From positions 186,123,850 to 186,187,849 of the forward strand of contig JAVHZZ010000006.1 in NCBI GenBank assembly GCA_036250195.1: DNA of 64,000 nucleotides. Direction: 5' to 3'. How positions within the stretch are numbered: position 1 is the first letter of the stretch; each line of letters begins with the position of its first letter. Position numbers and translations under genes: made by a program. The DNA comes from Mixophyes australis. Taxonomy: Eukaryota; Chordata; Amphibia; Anura; Limnodynastidae. A model generated the notes under the pieces. The model had not been told where the DNA came from, ran no database searches, and saw only the letters and a list, made by a program, of their open reading frames with translations. Shown piece after piece: positions 1 to 11,936 of the stretch.

Positions 1-217
1 ATGAATAACTGATTGTGCAAAAGTTAAATGTGAACACAATATGTGACAACCTTACAAGCAATTGTTACCAGGATGTTACAACAAGCTCCTAAACAGCGAA
101 TTTAGTGGGCAGCCTTGATTGCATTCAGACTGTGTAATGCACCTTGGAGCTCAATGCATCTTCCATATCTGCCTTTTACTTATCTATTATTAACTAAGCA
201 CAGAGAGCTCATATATG

Positions 218-220
<3 letters not shown>

Positions 221-267
<47 letters not shown>
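221..267. repeat. (TA)n microsatellite
   Basis: An uninterrupted TA dinucleotide run of about 47 bases is seen directly. The Ile-Tyr repeat peptide it encodes is an artefact. Confidence 0.95.
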
Positions 268-269
<2 letters not shown>

Positions 270-997
270 TGGAAGTAAGGGCAGCAAACTACTCACTTCT
301 GGATTTGTTAAAAGACCACAAAAGCTATGTGGGTGCAGACTGTCATCTTATCATCCTATTACATATGTTTGTTATATCTGCCATATAAATGATCAGTGAG
401 TATCAATCAATCAATGAGTATTAACAAATACATTGATATCTTTTCTACAGATTGAATACAGGGGAAGTTGAGGCTAAGGAACTATCCAGTGATGGGGCCA
501 AGGAATGTGGCAGCAAAAGCAGCCCAGGATGTCTAGCAAAAAGTTAAATTTGTGCCAGACATTGTTCATCTAGAATATAAGGCAAAGATCACCTGTCACA
601 TGCACATAGTGGAGTCAATGATTGGTTCAAAATGGCCACTTTCACTGAGTTTAGATAAGAGATGCATTTTAAAGAAAGACAAGGAAATGTTAGTGGTGGT
701 TATCACATATTAGTTGCCTCCATCTATCATTGCACTATATCTTTGTTTGCTGCATTAAATTGCATTAAAAAAATCAGACATGTTATTTATTTATTTATTT
801 ATAGGACGCTAAAGCAGCACTCCCATAAAAAATGTGTGTTTTTTTTAACATCAGTCACTATGTTATGTCATTAGGCTATTCGTTTGGTCATTACCATTGT
901 TCATTGATATATTTCTTAAGGCTGCTATTTATGATTTAAAATTATGCACAGTTTCCACAGTGTCATGTGACACTAGGAACCATGGTGTCAGGTGACA

Positions 998-1048
998 CTG
1001 TGGTTTTCCTGGTTGCCAATGTACCCATGGCAACCATGAAAACCACAG
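998..1048. repeat. Short inverted repeat (stem-loop)
   Basis: CTGTGGTTTTC followed by TGGTTGCCA is answered downstream by TGGCAACCA and GAAAACCACAG, with a single mismatched position between the two blocks and a loop of about nine bases. It may be the core of a decayed foldback element; no target duplication was found. Confidence 0.6.
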
Positions 1049-2043
1049 TCACATTGCACATGATGTAGTTAAAAGAGAGGCTTTGGAACGCCCCTCTGAG
1101 CTCTGTCTGCTCTGTAAAAATCTACCCCCCACTTCACTCCAATCTGCCTTCTCTGCCCTCAACCTTCAGATAATCATTTGTAGGAGAGCAGCTAAGATGC
1201 ATGCTTAAAATGTACTTAACTTGCTACTTAAAATAACAAAACAACTTTTATGTGGGAATGATCTTGTATATAAGTAGGATGTTATGTAACATGAAGGAGA
1301 TTGTAAACTTTTGGAACTATGTTTGTTAGCTGGCAGTGCACATTTTTATGCTATGAATGTTTTTGTCCATCTTATGATACTAATTAAAAATATAACAGGA
1401 AATGTACTTACTTTCTTTGTATGGAATGCTGTTGGAATAAAAAGAAAAATAAAGTGAACAAATGTACCACAAAATCAGATAAAATATGTATTTGGCATTT
1501 TTTATAGCCTGACTGAATATAAGAAAGGCCAACAGGATTTCCAAGCAAAATAATGGGATCATTCAGTTTCAGAAAATAATAAAGAAAATATTGAAGAGAA
1601 AACAAACTTCAAGACATATAGTCTAGCGCAACTAGTGAGTAAATTACCAGAATTATTTTACAGTTTGAACAACAAGAGGGACATTTCTATCATGAGACAT
1701 GTTGAGAAGCTTATCTCATCGGTCAGTGTTCTAAGGTTTGCAAAAACAATTTTCTTATCTTGCCTCCCAGACCCCATCTTACATTCTCTATATAGTGGAC
1801 AGAAACAACAGCATTCCTCATACAAGGGACTGCAGAAGGAAACACATAGTGATATCATCATGGGCTTCTTCCTGCATTTACTATAGGACTAATTAATGGC
1901 TGCCCTGATCTATAAATGTCAACAAGCAGTATCCTGAGCGCTAATAGTGCCAGTCACTAAAAAGTTTGTAGCCATGACAGAAAAGTAATGTATATCTAGA
2001 TTAGTAATACTGGTTTGTGGACATTTCTATACACAGATTCATC

Positions 2044-2323
2044 ACCATTTATTTTTTATAGCGCCACTGATTCCGCAGGGCTGTACAGAGAACTCACTCA
2101 CATCAGTCCCTGCCCCATTGGAGCTTACAGTCTAAATTCCCTAACATACACAGAGAGAGAGAGACCAGGGTCAATTTTGATAGCAGCCAATTAACCTACT
2201 AGTATGTTTTTGGAGTGTGGGGGGAAACCGGAGCACCCAGAGGAAACCCACGCAAACACAGGGAGAACATACAAACTCCACACAGATAAGGCCATGGACG
2301 GGAATTGAACTCATGACCCCAGT
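2044..2323 (-). mobile_element. tRNA-derived SINE, 5'-truncated copy
   Basis: Reverse-complement copy of the element that is complete at 9186-9545: the same order of blocks (simple 3' end, GCGCCACTGATTC, CCCCATTGGAGCT, GGAAACCGGAGCACCC, CACACAGATAAGGCCATGG). It stops at the B-box-like region near 2320, so the A-box half of the tRNA-like head is missing. 5' truncation is the usual outcome of LINE-driven retroposition. Confidence 0.8.
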
Positions 2324-2618
2324 TTGCCAAGTAACAAATGCATGACCTATAGAAAGAGACTATTTGGAAATCTGCACCTGAAATCAATCCAGGATCCTGG
2401 TTGTAGGGGCTACTATTTGGTTCATAGGTTACATATCATATATAGCACATGCGTGTTACTGTTTAGTTACCTAATAACATGGTTTGGGAATGTTTTGAGG
2501 TCTTTTGAAATCAGATTTTTCTTGTATAAGGAGTACCACAGAGAGACAATATAGGTTTGGGGCTCATAGATGAATTCCCTGGTATATGTGATGGTAAAAA
2601 TTTGTATTTATTACTTAC

Positions 2619-2839
2619 CTAGAATCTTCTCCCTCCAGGAGTCGTCTGTAGGTGGCGATTTCCTGTTCCAGACGGGTCTTCACATCCATGAGGATTTTGT
2701 ATTCATAGCTCTGGCGTTCCATGTCTGACCGTAACTCAGCAAGCTGAGCTTCCACGCCACTGATCATTTCCTGTATCTGAGAGAGCTGGACGCAGTACCG
2801 TCCTTCTGTCTCTGCCAAGGTGCCTTCCAATGCAGATTT
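2619..2839 (-). CDS. Keratin exon 6 (end of coil 2)
   Basis: 221 bp (73 codons plus two bases). It contains the conserved [16 protein letters not shown] block and the rod-end motif. The donor is GTAAGT at 2613-2618. The reading frame beyond it closes at once, as expected for an intron. Confidence 0.94.
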
Positions 2840-5800
2840 CTGCAATGCGGACACAGATGTTTAGGCCAAATTTCCATTTTAATGTCATTTATGTTACAGA
2901 TGAAAAATAATGCTGAGATAAAGACTCACCATACTTAGCTGTGTCTGCAGTTCAATTTCTAAGTTTTGGAGGGTACGTTTAAGGTCGGTTATTTCTGTTT
3001 TGCTGGACTGGATTTGTTCACTGTGGCTGGCGACTTCTCTGCTGAGTTCCTCTGTCTTTTAGGATGACATAAAGATTGAATATGTTGCCTCACATGTCTG
3101 CAATCTACAATAAAACATTACAGAGGCACCCTGAAAGAGCACTCCTTTAACCCACCTGTTTAAAGTACCAGGCTTCAACTTCCTTGCGGTTCTTGTCAGC
3201 CATAAGTTCGTATTGCTCTCTCATATCAGTCAAGATCTTATTCAGGTCAACAGCCGGGGCAGCGTCCATCTCCACATTCACTTGACCACCAGTTTGTCCA
3301 CGGAGAGCATTTAATTCCTGTACAACAGAATTTGTATCAGTTTCTATCTTTCAATGTCATTTGGTGTTGTGGCATTTCAATATTATTTAGTTCACTTTAC
3401 TCATCTCATTTGAAGTTTTGTTTGTTGAAACAACAACCAAAGAAATTATGAATTTTAGTGTCTAATTTCTCACTAATTGATCCATATAAAGCTGCTTGGA
3501 TTATCGATTTAAGTGAACTACTTGTTAATTCATTCATAGTCTAAGGCTGAGCTATAATTGTTTTCCTTGGTAGACTCCGTAAACAATGTAAACCTCTAGC
3601 ACAATATTTGTTGTAAATTAACTGATTTATAAATGTAAAGTATTTTAACTTATAAATTAATCATCTTATAACTTATAGGACATGGAAATGTTCCACCTAG
3701 AGATACCTTTGATTGTACTAAATATCTGGAGGACAAACAATGATCATTTCTACCTCCTCATGGTTCTTCTTCATGTAGGCCAACTCTTCCTTCAAGCTCT
3801 CAATCTGGATCTCCAGGTCTGACCTATTTAGGGTCAGTTCATCCAGGACTCTACGTAGGCCATTGATGTCACCTTCAACATTGATACGGAGGGACAGTTC
3901 AGTCTCATACCTTGTTGAAAGAAGAAAAATAAAAGTTGAATTTATTGTCTTGGATTTGCATAAAACCAGCATACCATTAAAGTGTTTAGACTAGGTCAGT
4001 AAAGTCTATCTCCTGTCAATGTGTATATTCATTTTTATTCTCAATAGACATGTTCAATGAACTGTCGTGTGAGGTGTATCATGCAATGAGTGGAAATGAT
4101 AACCAAAACACATTCCTGACTCTGTGTCCATCTCAATTCAATATATTGTAACCAGGGTGAAATTCTTACTTGGTTCTGAAGTCATCAGCAGCCAGCTTGG
4201 CATTATCAATCTGCAGGAGGGTGCTGGCATTGTCCATAGTGGCATTTAGGATCTGAGAGAAAAAAAATTTCATTAAAATGAGTAAATAACACTAATCTAA
4301 TTCATGGTTCCTTATATAAATGTTTCACACGTAAATAACAATTTCAAAATATAATAGACACATATTTGCTAATTTTATATAATGGAATTATACATCAAGT
4401 ATGTTTAAGAGACCAGAGTATGTCCAGCATATAATGGGTGCAGTGGAATGAGTTAATATAATGTGCTAAAAAAAAATCACTTGTAGTAATAGCAGAACAT
4501 AAAATAGGCTTAAAGTAAATAGCTAAAATTAAAAAAAAACAGTTAATCAAAAGAATAACTTATTCATTAAGTTTCTCTTTACATCAGAACCCTTCAATAC
4601 AAGATTGGGGGGCAAGGGGGGGGGGGGGGTGTATGATTCTAATGCCTCCACTTTCTCTAAGTACCAAATAATTATAATTATAGTTTCATAGGGAATCCTG
4701 TTTAACTTGCTTCAGGCCTCCAGCCACTTGGGAATAATTCATATTTCACATAATCTATAGTATTTCAGTTGACCCTTATTTTAATAATAAATTATTTAGA
4801 GCCATGTGTTAAACTGACACATTCATGAATACCTGTCTTAGCGTGATTACGTCATCATCATGAGTCACTGAGGATGTCACTAATGCAAGTTTATGCAATG
4901 TGATGAGTTATGCAAACAAAAAGCTTCCTGTGATACCCAGCTTTAAAAGGAAATGACCCAGTCTCTGTTTTATGATATAATCATTCTAGTAGTATGATGT
5001 TACAATCAATGTGGGACTCTTTTTAAATCATTCATAGATTTTAAGAATAAGAGTAGTTTTTATCTTGATTGTGACCAGCTTTGAGTATACCATACACTCA
5101 GATTAAATGTCTTATTTACAGATTATTTACAAGTTAAGGTTCCCACTTACACATTGTCATACTGAGCCAAATTTATGAGAATATCTGCTATTTTTTATAT
5201 TAGCTTTTTCCAACACTAATAAGTAAATATATAATGTTAGAACTGTGCAGTTAATGATATGTAAAAACATATCAAAATGCTGTGATGTCATCTGTAGGAA
5301 TATTACAATCATTTTTGGCTTATATAAATCAGGTCAGTGTTCTATTTCTGTCCTCTGCATAATAGGAATGCAAATATATAACTGTACGTGGATGCATATG
5401 AATGTATGAATGAGAAAGCACCTGCTACCGAATTTTAAACATTCTCTTACCTTGGTGCGAAGATCCTCAATAACCTTGTAATACTGGCTGTAGTCACGAG
5501 ATGGGCTTGGGGCTTGCTTCTCATACCATTCTCGGATCTGAATCTCCAACTGGGCATTTGCCTTCTCCAATGAGCGCACCTTGTCCAGGTACGAGGCCAG
5601 ACGGTCATTCAGGTTCTGCATGGTCTCTTTCTCACCTCCAGCCAAGAGACCTTCTCCAGCTCCATGTCCACCTCCAAAGCCATAGCCATAGCCATAGTTA
5701 GAAGTGACATTGCCACCTAGACCACCATATCCTCCCCCAAAGCTACTACCTAGACCACTAACCCCGGAGGATACCATCCTTGTACTTGAGATGGAGATAT

Positions 5801-5939
5801 TTTTACCACCACTGCCTCCATGGATGCTGGGTGCCCTGTGACTAACCATAGATAATCTGCTTGAGCCACCACCAAGGCCACCTGATCCCAGGCCACTTGA
5901 GGATCCTGTAGAGGTCTGCCTGATACTGTAGGAGGACAT
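2619..5939 (-). CDS. Type I (acidic) keratin, exons 1-6 (3' end not in window)
   Basis: Intermediate-filament protein that pairs with a type II keratin to build epithelial cytoplasmic filaments. Exons (minus strand): 5451-5939, 4170-4252, 3754-3910, 3156-3317, 2930-3055, 2619-2839; introns of 1198, 259, 436, 100 and 90 bp, all GT-AG. The joined frame gives about 412 residues. Residues 1-102 are a Ser/Gly-rich head; the rod starts near 103 with the helix-initiation motif [17 protein letters not shown]; coil 1B and coil 2 follow; the rod ends with the helix-termination motif [13 protein letters not shown] near residue 411. Exon lengths 83/157/162/126/221 are the classic type I pattern, which is the strongest argument for class. 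The start is the first ATG after a TATA box 84 bp upstream. The frame continues across the donor at 2617-2618, so at least one tail exon is missing; none is visible in the remaining 2.6 kb. Sequence alone does not say which paralogue it is. Confidence 0.95.
2930..3055 (-). CDS. Keratin exon 5 (coil 2)
   Basis: 126 bp, 42 codons in phase 0 ([10 protein letters not shown]... to LQTQLSM), flanked by an AAAAG acceptor and a GTGAGT donor. Confidence 0.94.
3156..3317 (-). CDS. Keratin exon 4 (linker L12 and coil 2)
   Basis: 162 bp, 54 codons in phase 0, from ELNALRGQ (end of coil 1B) through a Gly/Pro-containing linker ([17 protein letters not shown]) into coil 2 ([14 protein letters not shown]). 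Acceptor TTGTACAG, donor GTGGGT. Confidence 0.94.
3754..3910 (-). CDS. Keratin exon 3 (coil 1B)
   Basis: 157 bp; the first base completes the Lys codon from exon 2 and is followed by [20 protein letters not shown]. It ends in NHEE before a GTAGAA donor, which is weaker than the other donors of this gene. Confidence 0.94.
4170..4252 (-). CDS. Keratin exon 2 (start of coil 1B)
   Basis: 83 bp between a CAG acceptor and a GTAAGA donor. It encodes [20 protein letters not shown] and onward, the highly conserved start of coil 1B in type I keratins. It ends after two bases of a Lys codon that exon 3 completes. Confidence 0.94.
4616..4629. repeat. Poly-G tract in keratin intron 1
   Basis: A run of 14 G on the plus strand (C in the transcribed strand), about 560 bp from exon 2. 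It is a likely length-variable site; nothing else is implied. Confidence 0.85.
5451..5939 (-). CDS. Keratin exon 1 (head, coil 1A, linker L1)
   Basis: 489 bp, 163 codons, ending in phase 0 at AAG followed by GTAAGAG. It carries the Gly/Ser head with [13 protein letters not shown] repeats and the coil 1A initiation motif. The initiator ATG lies at 5937-5939. Confidence 0.94.
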
Positions 5940-6022
5940 GATGTAATTGCAAGCCTGTCTTTCTAAATGCTGCTTGTGATGTTATAGATGAGAGTAGGGA
6001 ACCTAAACTTTCCATACCTCTC

Positions 6023-6028
6023 TTTATA
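6023..6028 (-). promoter_or_regulatory. TATA box of the keratin gene
   Basis: TATAAAGAG reads on the minus strand 84 bp upstream of the initiator ATG, which implies a start near 5995 and a 5' UTR of roughly 55-60 bases. That is compact, as is usual for keratin genes. The start position is inferred, not measured. Confidence 0.75.
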
Positions 6029-6029
6029 C

Positions 6030-6558
6030 AGGGGCATGTGGGTGTGACTTCCACATGAGGATTGGTCATCAGCTTTGATTTGCGTGCCAACAGTTGTGAG
6101 AGAAGCAGGATTCATGATTACCTCATTGGTCTGGGAGAATAACCCAGAACAGTCTCATCGCATTTCCCCCTCCCTTTCTCTTCCTCCGATAAACACAAAG
6201 GTATTCTATGCTTTCGCTACATTAGTTCTTAAAACAAAAGGTCTGATTCACTTTGAGACAGGGAGGCTCCGGTCCTGAGGCTATGCTTTTGACATTCCTG
6301 TACACTTAGCCAGGTAATAAATATGGTCGCCCCTCCCTATTCTGGAAAGTTTAGAAACCAACTTGAAATCAGAGCTTGTGTTGTTCCAGACAACAATTGA
6401 TGCCTCCATCTTTTATTTCATTAACCCTTTAGCTAAATGGAGCAGAATAATCAAGCATCAATAGCTAATTGATCTATGACAGGTGAAGGTCAGAATGAAC
6501 AGGAGAAGGAACTGTCTCTTATAACATTACATAAAGACATGAAGGGCATGCAGTGTAC

Positions 6559-6606
<48 letters not shown>

Positions 6607-8023
6607 TATATGTATATATATATATATACACACGAGTGTGTGTGTGACGTGTGTGTGTGTGTGTGTGTGTATCAGCTACAGTGTCATAGTGCAATCTCTT
6701 TTACCTTTTACTACAGTGATTTGATTACCATGCACAAATTACAAAATAATAAAAGGTTTGATTTTTGCAGCCAAAGTACAGCATTCATGTCAAATTGATA
6801 GAGAAATAAAAAATAGGTATATTTTGCCCTTGAACGTCATTTACCTGTCGGTAGTAATATTAGCATGAACAGGAAGGGGATTGTTGCATTTGGCTCCTTA
6901 TGTTCACCAAAATTGTGCCATCCCTAAGAATGCTTTTGACCATTAGAAAAATTCCTCTAGAAATTAGCTGCTAGTGGGGAAATTGTGTGTGGCTATTGCA
7001 AGGTTGAAATCAACCAATAGCATTAAGGTCTCCAATGGGGACTGGCATTTTTGCACAGCAAACCTCTCATCTACTTTTTCAAACTAACAGTAGTGTTTAA
7101 GCTCATCATCCCCTTTGAACTTCTCTTTCATAAGGAATGTAGGATGTCAACAAAACCACTGCCTGTTTGAATACAGCAAGTGGCAATAGGTGAGAGGATC
7201 GTTGTGCTGTGACTTTGCCATGTTGGGGACGGGGGAACTAGCCAGTGTGGTGCTAATGCCATATCAAAGAAAACTACACATTTGTATTTTGTTATTTCAA
7301 TGAACGAGGCCATATTTATGGTTTGCTATTGTAAAATGTGCTTCAATCAAAGGTGTGTTGCTTTAATCTACAGAATACTACAGAAAAGTGGTATGAACCA
7401 TCCAAATAACAACTCACCCCCCCATAAAAATGTCTGGTGGGCCCAGTGGTTCAGTGACAGCCTTGTCCCAGCACTACCATGTGACAGCCTGTGCTTTCTA
7501 TTGGACATCCAGCATTTATTATTTGACAGCCGGGCTTGCTAGGTATGGCTGCAATACTACACATTATATCATAATATAAAGTTCTGCATGACATATAATG
7601 ATTTGTGCAATAATTGACTCAAGAGGGATCTAAGAAATGTAGCTTCGGCATCGGCACATTATGGCATCAACAACATCTTGTTTGCAAAACACATGACTCA
7701 GCCAAAATGTAGGTGAATGATGTCTCAAAGCAGAAAGTAATTGCATCTCAATACTTTTCTACATTTGTAAATGGCCATTTATAGTATTTTCAGAGTCAAT
7801 GCATTTGTTTTCATGCTTGCTCTGCTGAAATTTATCTGAATAACATTTAGCACAAAATGCTAATTTTCTATGAATTTTTAAATGCCTCTAGATTGTGAAG
7901 CTGTCATCACAAGACTGTAGCTGTCATTTTGTAGAATATACTAAATAAATTAGAACTAAAATCTGATTGGTTGCTTTAAGCAACATCTCCACTTTTTTAA
8001 ACCTGCAGCTTGATAAATTTACC
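6030..8023. other. Unassigned DNA upstream of keratin
   Basis: No coding sequence recognised. It contains a TA/GT microsatellite, and near 7950-8020 a stretch (ATTGGTTGCTTTAAGCAACA and following) resembling the end of a decayed dispersed repeat. Keratin regulatory elements may lie near 6030-6500 but none could be identified with confidence. Confidence 0.5.
6561..6670. repeat. Compound (TA)n-(GT)n microsatellite
   Basis: A TA run of about 42 bases, a short interruption, a second TA run, then a GT run ending near 6670. Seen directly. Confidence 0.95.
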
Positions 8024-8031
8024 CCTCAGTC

Positions 8032-8213
8032 CAGGGCCGTCTTTCCCATTGGGCACAATGGGCAAGTGCCCGGGGCCAGGTGCCCGGGCCCTCCTGGGCT
8101 GCAGGGCCCATATATATAATCTTTTTTTTTTTTTTTATATATATATATGTATATATAGGGGCCCCCGTGCACTGCTGTTCCCGGGGGCCCAAGATGTTGT
8201 TAAGAGGGCCCTG
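8032..8213. mobile_element. hAT-type MITE, copy 1 (CAGGGCC family)
   Basis: 182 bp, starting CAGGGCCGTCTT and ending AAGAGGGCCCTG (inverted repeats). It is flanked by a perfect 8-bp duplication CCTCAGTC at 8024-8031 and 8214-8221. CAGGG termini with 8-bp target duplications are the hallmark of hAT-superfamily elements. It has no coding capacity and its centre is a TA-rich run. Confidence 0.88.
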
Positions 8214-8521
8214 CCTCAGTCTCAATATTTTGTCCTTTTTTTGTGCTGTCAAACAATAGGTAACTATACTAAGTTATCCCTACTTTGATTGATGGTGTTG
8301 TCCATAATTAAGGCTGAGTACACACTACATCATCAGCATCATTTATTTACAGGTTTTTCAGTCGATTATCGGGCCAATCACAGAATAAATGACTGTTCGG
8401 CCCAATATCACATTAGTGTGTATATTTCAACAATGAACATTTATCATTCCAAAGCACATCATATTGTTTGATTTGATTTTTAAACCAAACTAAAAATCTC
8501 GTTCAAGGATGGAACGATGTT

Positions 8522-8649
8522 CAGGGCCATCTTTTCCATTGGGCACGACGGGCAGATGCCCGGGGCCCCACAGGCAAGGGGGCCCCATAGGCAGGGCTCT
8601 TAAGTGAAATAAATAATCCTGCGAAAAAAAATAAAATCCTGCAAATATA

Positions 8650-8690
<41 letters not shown>

Positions 8691-8762
8691 CTTATATATA
8701 GAGGTAGGGGCCCCGCGGCACTGCTTTGCCCAGGGGCCCATAATGTTGTTAAGATGGCCCTG
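8522..8762. mobile_element. hAT-type MITE, copy 2 (CAGGGCC family)
   Basis: 241 bp with perfect 12-bp terminal inverted repeats (CAGGGCCATCTT / AAGATGGCCCTG) and an 8-bp target duplication ACGATGTT at 8514-8521 and 8763-8770. It is the same family as the copy 300 bp to the left: shared CCCATTGGGCAC-like left block and AATGTTGTTAAGA right block. The central (TA)n is longer here. Confidence 0.9.
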
Positions 8763-9185
8763 ACGATGTTGCTCCAATTCTGCAGTGTGTATGGACTCAG
8801 GACCAGCAGTGTCCATAAATCTCTATGGAGTGTGCAGAGTCACAATCTTTTCAGCCGATGGTTATGACAGATGAAGAGCACAGATCTGAAGGTAAAGTTT
8901 GTAAACCGTGTATAGTGTGTACACATGAATCAGCATGCTGAGCAGGACTTTTTTTTTTTCAGTCGTTGGTAAAATCATTAACCATATTGCATCGGGAGAC
9001 ATTTTCTGTACTGTGTACCCAACTTTTATTGCAAACACATGTTCTGGCATGCACAACCGTCATCACATACCTCAGAGATGCCCAGAGTTTGAATCGGATG
9101 AATGTGTGTGTGCTCGACTTTGGCACACCCTTACTGTACATTGTCTAAGTGCATAGGAAATCGTAGGCAGTCAGAAGTATAGAGT

Positions 9186-9545
9186 AGCACGGTGGCTAAG
9201 TGGTTAGCACTTCAGCACTGGGTTCATGAGTTCAATTCCCGACCATGGCCTTATCTGTGTGGAGTTTGTATGTTCTCCCTGTGTTTGCATGGGTTTCCTC
9301 CGGGTGCTCCGGTTTCCCCCCACACTCCAAAAACATATTAGTAAGTTATTTGTCTGCTATCAAAAATGACCCTAGTCTCTCTCCCTCTGTGTGTGTATGT
9401 CTGTTTGTGTGTGTCTGTGTGTATATTAGGGAATTTAGACTGTGAGCTCCAATGGGGCAGGGACTGATGTGAGTGAGTTCTCTGTACAGCGCTGCAGAAT
9501 CAGTGGCGCTATATAAATAAATGATGATGATGATGATGATGATGA
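9186..9545 (+). mobile_element. tRNA-derived SINE, full length
   Basis: It begins AGCACGGTGGCTAAGTGG; TGGCTAAGTGG fits the Pol III A box and AGTTCAATTCC about 35 bases on fits the B box (one or two mismatches), so the head is tRNA-like. A conserved body follows, and the element ends in a (GAT)n run at 9521-9545. SINEs of this kind are transcribed by Pol III and moved by a partner LINE. The element sits inside a copy of another dispersed repeat whose two halves flank it (about 9020-9180 and 9546-9615). Confidence 0.82.
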
Positions 9546-11640
9546 AGTGTCCTTTGCACTCGAAGATGAATTGCATGCACTTGCATTCACTTGTGTATAG
9601 TCAGTTTCTAAGCATACATAGATCAATTTTACACAAAAAATTTTTTATAGGTGTTTATCAGCATTAGATTATTACATTCCATGGGGATCCACAAATTCAG
9701 TAATATTCTGTTTTTAAATCCCCTTGTTCTTGATGAAGTACATACATGATAGCTTGGCCTCATTTCAAATTTGTGACTCTGGTTGAAGTGGGAGTATTGT
9801 AATGGTTATGATAAGGAATACTATCTTAATATTAAGAATTGTATTTTTTTACTTTATTTCTTAGTTTTACCATGGAGATGATCACTTTGTTCAAGCAATG
9901 TGAAATAGGTGATTTCCAGTTCCTCTTGGATTGAAATGGGTACGGTCCTGAGGTGCGTTCTTGGATCAAGTTCTCTCGTATTTGCACTCCTCATCTTCTT
10001 AAGCTGTGTCGTAGGAAATTTCTTAATAAGCCCTTTATTGGATGTCTGGAATGAACCCTTTAAAAGGTGTTGTAGTGCGCCCCAGGGGGCTGAGACAGAA
10101 ATTCATGCACGTGTTTTCCTATCTAGGTTTCAGAAAGAAGGTCTAGTTGTGGGCCTCCTGTTCTGGTGGGCCCAGTGCCCTTTGCACCAAAAGGTGCAAA
10201 ATATACAGATAAAAGCATCTCAAAGTGCAGTTTGACCAATGTAACAAGGACATTTAAACACCCTAACATGACATATGTGATTAAATTCTAACGTTCCATT
10301 GATAAATTAAAGCCACAAATGAGGCTAAGCGGAGTAGTATTTTAGGAGAAAAACAGAAAACAAATCAAGTTTTGTATGAGTTCCTAAAGTGGCAAGATGT
10401 GTTTTTATTATTTTCACCAAGCACATTTCTAGCCTACCTTTAAACCCGCAAGAGGTCACACCGAGTCATTTCAGAAGTGCAGTACCGAAAAAACAGAATG
10501 TGCTTCCTGTTATGCACAAGGCGGACAAATAGGTAGATTTGCGCAAAATGGAAGCACTGTCTATTTTGCGGTTTGCAATAAATGAAATCCAGTGTCTGAT
10601 TGGTAGCTATGGTTTAGTGCAAACTAACAATTGACTATGCAGAAAATAATGCAGATCTCAGCGTTTGTATATTCCCAAGAAAAGTTCTGTTGTCAGAGTT
10701 GATAGAGGCGTGATCAGGTTACATCAGCAAGCACAATGTGCTCAATTTGAAAAATAAACTCATTAAAACCCACAAAATGGAACATTCCCTATATGAGTAA
10801 TCCGCCCAGCTTGTTAAATCATTATGTACTCAGCTATTTCAATACAATGAGGCAAAATTATGTACTGCATTAAAGACTTAAAGCTTTTTGTGTTTTTAAG
10901 CCACTGTATTACCTATTGCCATTTTTCATTCTTATTTTCCATATATGACACTATTGTACTGGATACATATTTGTTATTGTATCATCTGCACTGAACTGTA
11001 ATCTTGTAAAGTACTGAATATGTATTATATGTACAAAAAGCATTAGCATTTCTGTACTTCTCTACATTTGGGAACCTGGCGTTACGGAATTTTCGCTAAA
11101 GGCAAATGCCTCCAACATGCCGGATTGCAGTTTCACTGGCCAGCAGGAAGACATCTCACAATGTGCAGTTGCAGTTTTATTATGAGTTTTGGGGTCTATA
11201 CATCAATTCTATTTGTTGGCGTTATCTGTTTTTATCTCCACTTATTGCAGCAATACAAAATAAAATTTTGCCGCTATTTATCAAATGAATCTAGCCAGGA
11301 CAGTACTGCAAAAGGTGGTTGTGCCGCCAAAGACTTATCCACCAGTTATATCTTTTGCTGTTAGCATAACACAGACATACAAGACTTCACTTCTTGGGTA
11401 GCCTCTACTTGTATTTACTGTACATGTGCAGCAAATTATCTGTGTATAGGCAGATTGTATATAGTTCAAAGTCAACTGAAAAGGTTATGTTTGGAAATAC
11501 AGAGGACAATCTAATTTTCATATTTTAACATAGTTATATTCACATTCACAAATTTTCCAAAGATGTTGGCCTGGTATTTGAAGTTATCCGGCTGAAAATT
11601 TCCAACAAGGGAAGTGATGTACAGTTATGGTCGGACTGGG
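9546..11640. other. Unassigned intergenic DNA
   Basis: No gene recognised. Short frames near 9909-10235 and 11068-11364 have no recognisable domain or codon pattern. A stretch near 10580-10650 resembles fragments of frog-type dispersed repeats. Confidence 0.5.
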
Positions 11641-11936
11641 CCGCCGGGGGGGGCGGAGCTATCCCCCGGTAGGCCCGACCCTGAACTCTCCCCTCTTCAT
11701 TGGTGGGGGGATCGGGTAACTTTAAAAAAATATATATAAAAAAAAATACTCACATGACCGCGGCGCCTTTCTGCTCCGTTCTCACTGAATGTCGGGCATG
11801 ACCTCATCACGCCCGACGTTCAGCGAGGAGCAGGGCAGAGAAGAGTCGGCAAGAAGAGAGAAGACAGAAGACAGAAGAAAAGAAACAAGTTGATAGAAAA
11901 GGAAAGTGCAAGAACAGAAGCAAGAGGGAGTAAAGG

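Larger units (their letters stand above)
1..2040. other. Unassigned DNA left of keratin exon 6
   Basis: No reading frame here resembles a keratin tail exon or any other protein I recognise. Relative to the keratin gene this is the downstream side, so it is either a long last intron or 3' flank. It contains an AT dinucleotide run and a short hairpin (listed separately). The short frames present are AT-rich and have no recognisable composition. Confidence 0.5.

Noticed and set aside
5501..5701. Plus-strand frame over keratin exon 1
   Set aside because: Antisense shadow of the Gly/Ser-rich head.
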